Below, in pieces: positions 28,038 through 38,023 of a stretch of DNA of 64,000 nt. Positions within the stretch are counted from its first letter, which is position 1. Each line of letters begins with the position of its first letter. The DNA comes from Circinella umbellata. Taxonomy: Eukaryota > Mucoromycota > Mucoromycetes > Mucorales > Lichtheimiaceae. Location: positions 496,001 through 560,000 of the forward strand of contig JAIWNF010000003.1 of NCBI GenBank assembly GCA_025093555.1, in the 5' to 3' direction. The notes below the pieces were generated by a model. That model did not search any database and was not told where the DNA came from. It worked only from the letters and a program-made list of their open reading frames with translations. Made by a program: the position numbers and the translations under genes.

Positions 28038-29090
28038 ATTCGTTATGCAGAGAAAACAACGTCGCAGTACATACGGTGATGACACAACGCCATAATAACG
28101 TAAAAAGATTCTTCTTGTCCCAATTTGGCTAACCTAATATGAATGGCCTAATTTGGTCATTATTTTTTATTCTTCTTTTTTCAGCAACTTTCTTTTTACT
28201 CTACTTCTCTTTACTCTAACAAAATGACACAATGTAAATTTCACTCCATCTTTAAAATAATCTATTATTATCATCTTTGACTATAACACCAGTACTGATT
28301 CCCTCTTTTTTAATCTTATACATAGATGCTCTTGTACGGTAATGGAGTTTATATGTTGGTTCTTATGTTTAACACGGGTAGTTGTAATGTTCTTTTTTTG
28401 GCCAGATTACGCGTACTCTTTTACTCATATCTTGCCCTGAATTTAATCTTTAATCTTTTTATTCATTAACCACATCCTTGTTTTTATCCGACTCTTATAC
28501 TCTTGCTTACTTGATGATATCTATATGTTTTATGCTTACTGCAGGTAGTAACTACTCTTTTTTTTCTTTTTTTTTGTGTGTACTTGTATGCCCTATCTCC
28601 GTGTATTCCCTTCAGTAATGGTTCACAAGCCCTAACATATCTGCTTTTTTATCTGCCATTTTTTTATTTTGTCTATTCCCATTTACTATATCTACTTTTG
28701 CTTGAAACAAAGCTATACGCGCGTTTCGTACTTTGACACAGGTACCAGTAACTCTTTTTTTACTTGCTTACATGACCCTTTTACATCAACTTGGATATTC
28801 TTACTCATCAATCATATCCACTGATTCATAGAATAGTCTCTTAAGGTACACCCATGCCAGCTATTAACTGTATCATGAAAAACATGTTTGCTAAAAGCCA
28901 GGGTAAATAGTAATAGATTAATCATAAATGGTATAAAAAATTGAAGCTGACATGAATAGGTGCTTTACATCATATAGTAGACAACTTCCCTAAGCTTGAG
29001 TATTTGGCAGGTATGTACTTGTTCTTTTATATATATATATCGTATGATTTTATTGATGTCTAATGAATATAATGTGTTCTTTTATAGTAG

Positions 29091-29325
29091 CGGTTTCCAT
29101 AGAAACATGTTATTTATCTCTTTCTCAAAATTATTCCGTAAGTATTTTATATATAGCCTAACTCATCTTTTTCTTTATATTATTCCGTGAACATGTTTTT
29201 ATAATATAACTAACCTTTTCTATAATTTATTCGGTAAACATATTACTTATGGCATAACTAATTTCTCTTTAATATTATTGCATAAACATTTTCATATACT
29301 CAACTTCTTTTTTTCTATAGGATGG
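29091..29325. repeat. Degenerate 48-bp minisatellite
   Basis: Four to five diverged units follow one another, each containing a form of TTATTCCGTAAACAT, then an AT stretch and AACTAA. The anchor motif recurs at about 29132, 29181, 29228 and 29276, giving periods of 49, 47 and 48 bp. A weaker half unit precedes them at about 29092. It lies in the right part of the CACTA-like element. Confidence 0.7.
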
Positions 29326-30217
29326 CATGGTTTCATTTCATGTTTTTTTAATATGATTCATTTTGTGTTATTTATTTACAATTTTACATCACATATTTAT
29401 AGTTATATTTATTGAAAGGCATCTTAAATTAGACTTTTTTAGATCCGTTATATGGTAAACAAAGGCTAGTAATATTAAGTTTAGATAAAGTAGTTTAGCT
29501 TTTAGTATAGTAGAAATTATAATTTCACTTTAGTATAGTAGATAAAAAATAAAAGAAAGAATAAATAAAAGATACTTCTTTATGTATATAAAAGGAAATA
29601 AAAAGCAGATGATCTGATCAATTTAAAAGAATAATAAGCCAATACCAAATGCTAGTTTTAAAATGTCCGAAAGAAATGAGCCAATACTGAAGTCTGTGTA
29701 TACTTCATGTAAAAAAGAACCACCAATATGATACTTTGATCAAAAGGTGTGAGATAAATACGAGTAGTAAAAAATAGAAAGATGGGACTAAAGTAAAAAT
29801 ATAGTTGAGAATCTGTTTATTCCTGAAATAAAATAACTACTCTTTTATATCTTTTCTAAATTATGTAACTATCTTATTTTATCCGATCATGGCTAAACTA
29901 TGTTTTATACGAATGGATGAGAGGACCTATTATATTTGTTCTATTATAAATATTAATTCTAGATCATTCTCTGAAACCGTTTGTGACAGTTGTTACTAAT
30001 ATCATTCTTTCTTTGATGTTCCTTTTTTATCCGGATTAATAATAAGAACGAATCAAAGTAAATAATAGTGTATAATTGGTTATATCTTTTATCCTTGACG
30101 GAATGATGTTTGACCGATTATTCATGAATGGATGGAATATTTGTATTATTATGGTGGTTCACCACAAGGTGTAACATGATACAGTAGCCAATAGAGTAGA
30201 AGAATAACGTCGTTTTG

Positions 30218-30432
30218 AACCTCTCATCGTTTTTCTCAAAGACTGAAACTCATAGATTGAAATTGCTCAAACTGCTAAAAGTAAAAGATTGATCTGGTTT
30301 TAGCTGCTCAAACTAACAGTTTTAACTCGTTTCAGCAGATAAAAAGTCTGCTTACCGATTCTTAATATTTCTCAAACCTAATAACTTAACCAGCTCAAAC
30401 GAGCTCAAACATGCGGTTTGAGCCGAGTTTTA
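30218..30432. repeat. Right subterminal TTTGAGC/GCTCAAA array
   Basis: Counterpart of the left array. CTCAAA and TTTGAG motifs, with diverged forms such as TTTTAGCTGCTCAAA, recur in both orientations and end about 30 bp before the right terminus. It is more degraded than the left array. Confidence 0.7.
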
Positions 30433-30535
30433 GCTGGCTAAAAAAACATTTTATGTCCAGTGTAAATAATAAAGAAGAAGAAAAAATTAGCCAAAAAAAA
30501 GAGGCTACTAAAAAAATAACAAAAGAAAAATAAAA

Positions 30536-30617
30536 CGTCAGCTGCAGGGTTTGAACCTGCGCGGGCAGAGCCCAAGGGATTTCAAGTCCCTCTCCTTAAC
30601 CACTCGGACAAACTGAC
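30536..30617 (-). tRNA. tRNA-Ser(UGA)
   Basis: The minus strand reads from GTCAGTTTGTCCGAGTGGTT through an anticodon loop CTTGAAA (anticodon UGA) to a T-arm GGTTCAAACCC, ending AGCTGAC plus discriminator G. The seven-pair acceptor stem closes (GTCAGTT with AGCTGAC, one G-U pair). A class II variable arm (TGGGCTCTGCCCG) identifies serine. There is no intron. Internal A and B boxes are intact and a T-rich Pol III terminator region follows downstream. It lies 73 bp from the end of the CACTA-like element. Confidence 0.96.
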
Positions 30618-32248
30618 TTCTGATATCTGAAACATTTGTATAATTATCATAATCCATAAGCTAAATACACGATAGTTTAAAAGAAATAGTTTTATATTTT
30701 ATTTTTTACTTTCTATTATATAACTAAGACGTTTTTTATATAGAACAAAGCACTTTTTTTTACTATTAATTTATTCAATTTTTTTTAAAACTCTAACCTT
30801 ATAAGCTAAACTTATAAATAATAAACTTGAGGTATATATTATATATATTTAACTCAATAATAAAAAATAAAATAAAATAATAAGTTCTTTAAGATAGTAT
30901 TTATTCTTTATATGTAAATTATCATTCTACTACTACTATAAGTTATATAAATTGTTAGTTATAAGATATAGATAAATAATATATACAAAGACAAAAAGAT
31001 AAGTAGTTGAATAGAATTATTTTTGAATAGAAAGAAATAAATAATACTAATATGATGTATTATGAGAATCTTATATATCTTCTATTATGAATTGATTATA
31101 AAAGATATTATAAAAAAAAATGAATGATTGAATGTATAACTATTATTATCTCTATTTTAATGTAAGTCTTTATATATGTCTCTATTTTATATTTCCTATT
31201 ATTGAGGATATATGTTATTATTATAGTATATTATTATATAAATAAACATCTTTATATTTGATGATCTTCTTCTTTATGATGTGTATGATTCATGAGTATT
31301 ACTATATGTACAATATGTAGTAATTATTATTTATATAGTGATGACTATTTGTAAAGCAACTGATATGTGTTTATTATAATTTAAGCTTTGCTTGTCAGTT
31401 TATATTATAATTATATTAGGGTTATTATAATTAGTAGGTAGTTTTACATTGCACATATGACATATTATACCATAGCTTATTATTTATATATCATAATAGT
31501 CTATCTTTAAAATAATATATATAATAATCTTACCCGTCAATTTATATTATTGATATATGGCTATTACTACTAATTATAAAAATATATAAATAGAAGAAGA
31601 TTAATATAGAAAAAGATAAGAGTAAATATATACTAATAAAATAATAGTAGGAGGACTTATAAGATTTGTATAAGTATAGAAGAAGTCTAACTAACGAAAG
31701 TAGTAAAAAGAAGAATTAAAGGTTACTATAGTGTCATGGAATTAAGAACATAAATATACTGAAGATTTTAAGGGTCTGGGAACAAGGTTATCATAATACC
31801 TTAAGATAAATTTTTTCAAAATACATGCTTCATCAGAAGAAACCTATCATAAACAAATTATATAAATAGATAATAGACCAACTCGCACATAGAATAATAA
31901 TCTCTATCCTATTCTCGAGAATAAATACTGTTTTAAAGAGCTCATCGTTTTATTTTATTTTTATTAATCGAATTAAATTATTATTCTACCGTACACATTA
32001 TATGACGTTATATGAATATCTATAAAGATTCGAAATATATATATATATATATATATATAATGTTATAAAATAGAACAATTCTCTTCCAAGATAAGATTAT
32101 TTAGGATACATTCAGTATAAATAAACCAGTTCGTATATACGATATACCTCGTCTTTGTTTCTTTAAATCATCCATTCTTTAGCAGCATCATCCCGCGAAC
32201 GCCAGCATAAAATACTTGCAGTGGTTCTTGCAAAAAAAAAAGCTTGCA
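30618..32248. other. Extremely AT-rich spacer
   Basis: Long stretches consist almost only of A and T, with simple TA and TTA runs, including (AT)n near 32037-32060. No gene, RNA or ordered repeat could be supported. Confidence 0.6.
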
Positions 32249-32788
32249 GATTGAGACTTATAATACAGGATTTTGGATTCATTTCCGGACACAACCTTCA
32301 ATTTTTTCGCTTATAAGAGTAATTTTCTTCGCTTATAAAGTCAGTTTTTTTGCTTGTGATGTTGTTTTTTTTGCTTATGATATGCTATATTTTTCGCTTA
32401 TGATGGCGTTATTTTTCGCGTAATAGCAATAATTTTCGCTTATTATACGTATATAATTTTCTTATTTATAGGGTCCAAGAGATTCACTTGTGGAGATTAG
32501 AGATTTACACAAATAATAGGGGGTGTTTTTCGCGACTAATATCAATTTTTTTTTCGTATTTGCTACACCTGCTTTCATGGGGTTAACCAAATATCACCTT
32601 TGATAAGCAAAAAATACCGCGATCATAAGCGAAAAATATAGTATATTATAAGCAAAAAAAAACTGACATTATAAGCGAACAAAATTACATTTATAGCAAA
32701 CGAAATTACTCTTACAAGCGAAAAATTGAGGATTGCGTCCGAAAATGAATGCAGAATCCTGTATGTGCTAGCAAATTTTATCTCAATC
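32249..32788. mobile_element. Foldback (long inverted-repeat) element built of TTCGCTTATRA units
   Basis: The left arm (about 32249-32440) and right arm (about 32600-32788) are inverted copies. The outer 60 nt (ATACAGGATT.TG.ATTCATTT.CGGAC on both sides) match at close to 90 percent, and GATTGAGA caps both ends. Within each arm a unit TTTTCGCTTATRA recurs six or seven times at about 28-bp spacing, in one orientation on the left and the opposite on the right. The arms are separated by roughly 150 bp without this motif. This architecture is that of a foldback or tandem-subterminal-repeat MITE. No target duplication was clear and no protein is encoded. Confidence 0.75.
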
Positions 32789-34022
32789 GTCGAATTTGTG
32801 GTGGATAGAGATACAATAGATCCGTCCATTTTAAGGGTAAGGTGATAGTCATTGCTGGGTTGATACGAGTGAATCCCATTTAGTGCTCGTCAAAAGGTAA
32901 ATAGTATAAACCAATTTTACTCCTCTTCATCAGTATAGTTGATAGATATGAATCTACCCAACTAAATATACAGGGTAGTTAATATATTTATAGGCACGCG
33001 CAAAAGTGGTCATTTTTATTATTAGTTGTTAACAGATGCCCATAGATAGTTCTTCCCACAATACCCATTATTGATCAAAGTCATAAAACCATCATTTATA
33101 ATTAATGCTTGTTACTCGTGAAATTTAATATACATAATCAGATCAATCAAATCTAATGTATTCGTTTTTCAATAGTTAATTTTATATTATCTAAAGTATT
33201 GATTCGTGTACTTGAAATATCAGCTTGATCAGCGGCACACATAAGGGAATTGTCAGCCATAAATATTACAGCTTCGCCCAATCTATATATATGGTCACAA
33301 AATATCTCAAATTAGCATAAAAAACCTGCATTCGCAGATTATAAGTAGAGGCTAGCAGGGCGTTACGTACTAGTATACCTTATAACCTACTCGGACATAT
33401 TACCCAGGGCGTTACGTAGGTAAGGCGTCCTTTGCATTTTTGTGATGTGGTATAAATAATAAATCGCAGGTTATAAGTAGAGGCTAGCAGGGCGTTACGT
33501 ACTAGCATACCTTATAACCTACTCGGACATATTACCCAGGGCGTTACGTAGGTAAGGCGTCCTTTGCATTTTTGTGATGTGGTATAAATAATAAATCGCA
33601 GATTATAAGTGGAGGCTAGCAAGGCATTACGTACTAGCATACTTTATTACTTACCATTACCAAGAGCATTACATTGGTAGAATTTTCTTTAGATGAGAAG
33701 AGGATTGGGGAGAAATCCTTTGATAACCGATCCCGCTTTTTACCCAAGAGAAAGCCTTTAAAGAATTCCGAGAGAAATTAGAATTGTAAAAGACAATAAT
33801 ACCCATATATAATATTAATCACTAAACAGAAAATTCTCAAACCTCTTCATAAAAATATAGTCAATGGGAAAGGAAGTCTGGAAATATTGCTTGGGTGTAA
33901 ACATTAAATAAAATCTAGTATTTTGACCAATCAAATTTTTGATTTTTCTTTTTGAAAAAAGCAGAGTGTATTTATAGCTGCATAATTAGCTACTTCTAAA
34001 TACGTTTGTTGTCGTGGTAACA
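32789..34022. other. Spacer with tandem repeat, upstream of the orphan gene
   Basis: AT-rich sequence carrying the 132-bp tandem repeat described separately. The last 300 bases before 34023 include TTTATAGC at about 33972 and are the likely promoter of the next gene. No other coding signal was seen. Confidence 0.5.
33333..33685. repeat. 132-bp tandem repeat, two full copies plus a diverged third
   Basis: Copies at 33333-33464 and 33465-33596 differ at only two positions. A third, truncated and diverged copy follows from 33597 to about 33685. Each unit is GC-richer than its surroundings and contains CAGGGCGTTACGTA twice, about 60 bp apart, plus paired TTATAA motifs, so the unit may itself derive from a duplicated half. 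The near identity of copies 1 and 2 points to recent duplication. Confidence 0.95.
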
Positions 34023-36314
34023 ATGACAAAAGCTAGCAACCCTGAAATAACTGAAGGTGATTAGTTTAAGAATTAGCAAATGAACAAAATTACTTATTGT
34101 CAGCATTAAAAAATCTAGTTATCCACAAATACTTGCAGCATGATAACGTCACTACCACTCCAAGTTTAAAAGGGTTCGTGAAACAGAATGAATCATTCGT
34201 CCTTATCAACAGTAATAGTCACGATTTACAAAGAATATGGAGGAAGTCGTTTAATGAAACTGCAACAAAACTCAAAGTAAAGGTATGTATATAATAAGCA
34301 AAAAAACCGTGTATACCATTTTATCTAAGCTTATTATGACATTATCACAACACTAGACAAAGCATGAGGAGCCAGACTGGTATGCTCTAACTATGAAAAA
34401 GCTGCAGGTAAAAAAAATCGCAAACCTAGTAGCTATTATATATTAGTAGCTTATATTTAGTAAAAAAACATAGGCAACTTTACAACAGCAACAACAACAG
34501 AACCCCCTCACATCTCCTCAAAATACCAACTCTCGATATACTACTCCCCGCTCTAGTGTAAGTTGTAAAGGCTACCAGGTATAATGATTTATTTGTGCTG
34601 ACTTTTGTAGTTTGCGTCTTCAAGTCTTCTAGTTTATCTTCCAGCACAACAGGATCAGCGCCTTTGACATCTGATCAAATGCAGGCATTTAGTGAAAAAT
34701 TTGCTGTTATGGATGAAGAACAAAAATGGGAAATTGAAGAAGGTGTATATGTCGAAAATAAGATGTATGAGTTGGATTGACTTGTTCACACGAGCAGTAA
34801 GCTACTATTTAAAGAGAAGAGAGCTCTTACATTTAACTTTTAATATCATGTACTCGCTTTACTTCTTAATTCATATATACTTTTTTTTACTCTTCTTTAT
34901 TCAGTGCCGTACACTCATTTATCCTTGATGTAGAAGATAAATGCTGGAATGATGTTTTTTCACAGCGACAGCTCAACATCATCAAATCTTACAAATGCTC
35001 TCCATTGCCAGTATTATCCGAAGAAGTCTGTTCTTTCTTTAAGTTATTTGAGAAAAAGGTATTATTGTTTTTCCGTCGGATAATCACCTAAATAGAATTG
35101 GCAGGTATAATATTGTGACTAAGAATGATTGTATTGTTTTGAAAGTATGAATTGGATAAATTGTGGAAAGCTGCACGTGAATCAGGCCCCTACGATCCAG
35201 TAAAGGAATTTAATGTTGATTGGGCACAGCGTTCTATGATTGATTTGCTTACAGCATATCGTTTTGGTGTGATCGATCGAATTACAGCTGCAAATTCGGA
35301 AAAGGACATGATTATACGGATATGGCGAGTAATTGACACTGTATTTGATAACACCGGCATTATAGTTACAAGGTATTGTTTTCTTTTTTTTTTTTTTTTT
35401 TTTTGATCAGATATAATCTTTATATTTTTACCACAATAATATCAATATGCACTTAACCTATATATATACATTAAATTTTGAATGTCAATAATTTTTTTTA
35501 AAAAGAAACGATATGGCTTGTACCGCTACTGCTGAAAGATTAAATACGAATCGGGTAATATCAGGTCAAGGGTTAGAAAGCTGGCTTGCAGCTTGGAAAC
35601 CGGACTTGCTACTAATCAAAGATGAGATTGAATACGGGTGTTCCGAACACGCTGGGTACGACGAAGCCGGAGCAGGGAAAAAAAAGATATTTGAAAAATG
35701 GCTGAAAGTACCCAAATTACTTAAAGACATGTTTTGTCGCGCAAGTCGAAAGGTGGATAATGATGAAACATACATAAGAAAACTTAGAATTGCTGGCTTC
35801 ACTCATAATCGTAGGTGATAGACAAAACTCTTTTTCCTCTATATATTTTATAGTCTTATTTTAATATGAAAACTTATTTATAATAGATCTAAGGATGTCA
35901 CTAGTAGTTATGGACTGTCCTAATGGCTATGTATGTCGTCTTTCACGCACCAGGGACTTTGAAATACCTTTGTCTATTGCCCGAATAAATACCCAATTAG
36001 TACCGATATTACAATTAATTTTGAAGGCAAAGGTATATAGTTACTGTATTAACTATGTCCCGCTTAAGAAAATTTGAATACTCACTCAATATGCTTTCAT
36101 TTTGTAGTCGTTAGTACAAGATAGTTTACGTCTGTTACAATATGGACCCGATGAATTAGCTGAGAATCATGAAAAAGCACCTGAACCTGATTTAATAGTT
36201 CATCAACGGTCACCAACAAAAAAATTATATATACCAACAGCTTTAAATCCTTCAACCACAACCGCTCAAGGCAAGAAACGAAAAGCAGCACACGACGAAG
36301 ATAAGAAAGATTAA
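34023..36314 (+). CDS. Unknown multi-exon protein, possibly a Mucorales-expanded family with PD-(D/E)xK-like motif
   Basis: About nine exons join in frame from ATG at 34023 (first intron only about 46 nt, so the start is tentative) to TAA at 36314. Parts include ALKNLVIHKYLQHDN, a Gln-rich stretch, SDQMQAFSEKFAVMDEEQKW, DAVHSFILDVEDKCWNDVF, FNVDWAQRSMIDLLTAYR, then LESWLAAWKPDLLLI and EIEYGCSEHAGYDE, KVPKLLKDMFCRAS, LRIAGFTH, MSLVVMDCPNGYVCRLSRT, and a basic tail ending GKKRKAAHDEDKKD that resembles a nuclear localisation signal. PD in KPDLLL followed by E-x-Y-G-x-S-E is reminiscent of a PD-(D/E)xK nuclease core, but the lysine is not obvious. From memory, proteins with this layout are numerous and unnamed in Mucorales. 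Function unknown. It sits directly beside the repeat island. Confidence 0.7.
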
Positions 36315-38023
36315 TCAAATTCATTCAGTATCCTTTCCTTAATTCTCTATGCTTGCTGTATTCACTACTATCATTATCGCTTGAATATCCTTGATTTATA
36401 TGTAGCATATTGCATCCATCGATACTCTGCATACATTTGTATCAGTTTCTTGATATCAAAAATCAGTCAAAATAAACCATTTATCGCATAAAGATAAAAA
36501 TAATAAGTTTCAGTAAAAAAAGAGATCTCATAAATATAGCTATCCATGGCTATTTATATTTAGACTTTAGTGATTTGAGGTAGTTCGTCAAAAGATCTCG
36601 AACGCAAGTCTGTTATTGTATATACTCTTATAACAATTTATTTGAACCTAGTTGCTTCCTCCCCATCACCATTACAGATGACCCATAATATATACTATAT
36701 TTAAGCTAGTAATTTATACTATCGATTTTTTTTCTTAGAAGAAATATCGTATTTAAGTTATCATATCCTTCTCTTTTTTACTAACCTAACTGTGAGAAAA
36801 TGAAAGAATGAATTTCATGCGACTGAAAAAAAAGAAGAGCTTATTAATCATGATTAATGAATTGAAGAGCATCGTATAGCTCCAAGTGTTTTCATCATCA
36901 TCATCATCATCTTTATCATATTATGATTTGTTTCTATCAGCAATAAAGATAAATGTAATTGCCACTTCACTAAAAAGTACAAGCATGAAGTAACTTTATC
37001 TTCTTCTCCTTGTATTTATAAAAGTTAAATTATCAAAACAATTGTATAAATGTATCAGATACAAAATAATAGCGGTCATTAATAACAAGGTAAATCGTAT
37101 AATTTTTAATTCAAAGAAAAAGTCTTAAATATTTTTTTTTCATGTATTTTTGCATATTTATTACATAACAAATAAATAATAAATTTCGCTTGCTAATAAT
37201 GAATATATCTATATACAAAGTGCATTACGTAAATAAATAAATTATTGAAGAAAGTAATAAGTACAAAGAAAATAATAAAAATACTAAATCGCCTTGGTTA
37301 CTCTAGTAACTTAATAATAATGATAATTTTATTAATATTATCATTTTTTTTCACTAGGGTTAGATTGAAATTACTAGGCTTAAGGGTATTCTACATAATA
37401 AGAAGCTCAAACTATTAATACATTGTTCTTGTGCTTGAAAGAAGGGTGTATAAATGACTAATTTACCCCTCCTTCAACAAATGTGGATAACAGATAAATC
37501 GATCGGTCGGGAAAATTCTATTAATTTAGTATGGTATCATAAATCAATAAGCGAAAGGGAAAAAAAAAGCTAACTGTCTTGTGATACCCGAGACGCTTTG
37601 TCCACCCTATTCTTGTGAACCCAGTATCTCATTATATTATTCCATCCTTATTCCGACAACAGTGTTTTCATGGTTATTCGTTGCCCAACCTTTACTTAAA
37701 TTCTTAACACATATCTTATTTTATTATTAATATCCTGGCAATATATAAACATAAAATGTTTGACATACGAATCACGGTAACAGGGGAATGGGGGAATACA
37801 AGTGATTTCTTTTTGTGGGGGTATGGTTGCTTTTTTTTCAAAAAAGAGAGGTGGAGTCCAAATGTGCTTTTTTTTAAAAATAAAGTGCTTCGGGCGTTGC
37901 AACAGAGCAAGTAGAGTGGAGTGGAGCAGAAAAGAAAAAAAAGAGCCTGAAATAAATTTGTCTGTGTTGCGAGGGCCTTTTTCTTTTCGACTTTTGGTCA
38001 AATAAAAAAAAAACCCACACACC
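36315..38023. other. Intergenic region before the Cdc4-like gene
   Basis: AT-rich, with a (CAT)n microsatellite near 36893-36911 and a perfect 16-bp palindrome ATTAATCATGATTAAT at 36843-36858. From about 37790 the sequence becomes purine- and T-run-rich, the likely promoter and leader of the F-box gene. No gene was found. Confidence 0.6.

Larger units (their letters stand above)
25489..30462. mobile_element. Decayed CACTA-like DNA transposon carrying a nested insertion
   Basis: The left end CACTGGACTTAAAA (25489-25502) is matched in inverted orientation by the right end (30449-30462), 13 of 14 bases. Both ends are flanked by TAA (25486-25488 and 30463-30465), a possible 3-bp target duplication. 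Just inside each end lie many copies of TTTGAGC and its complement GCTCAAA in both orientations (about 25510-25670 and 30220-30430). CACTG/CACTA termini, a 2-3-bp duplication and two-way subterminal repeats are hallmarks of the CACTA/EnSpm superfamily. No transposase remains, so the element is non-autonomous or eroded. The TAA duplication could be chance in such AT-rich DNA. Confidence 0.5.

Noticed and set aside
32623..32829. Minus-strand open frame over the right arm of the foldback element
   Set aside because: Created by the repeated TTCGCTTATRA units; no codon-like pattern independent of the repeat.
36843..36858. Perfect palindrome ATTAATCATGATTAAT
   Set aside because: Sixteen-base palindromes of this composition arise easily in AT-rich DNA and no context suggests a site.
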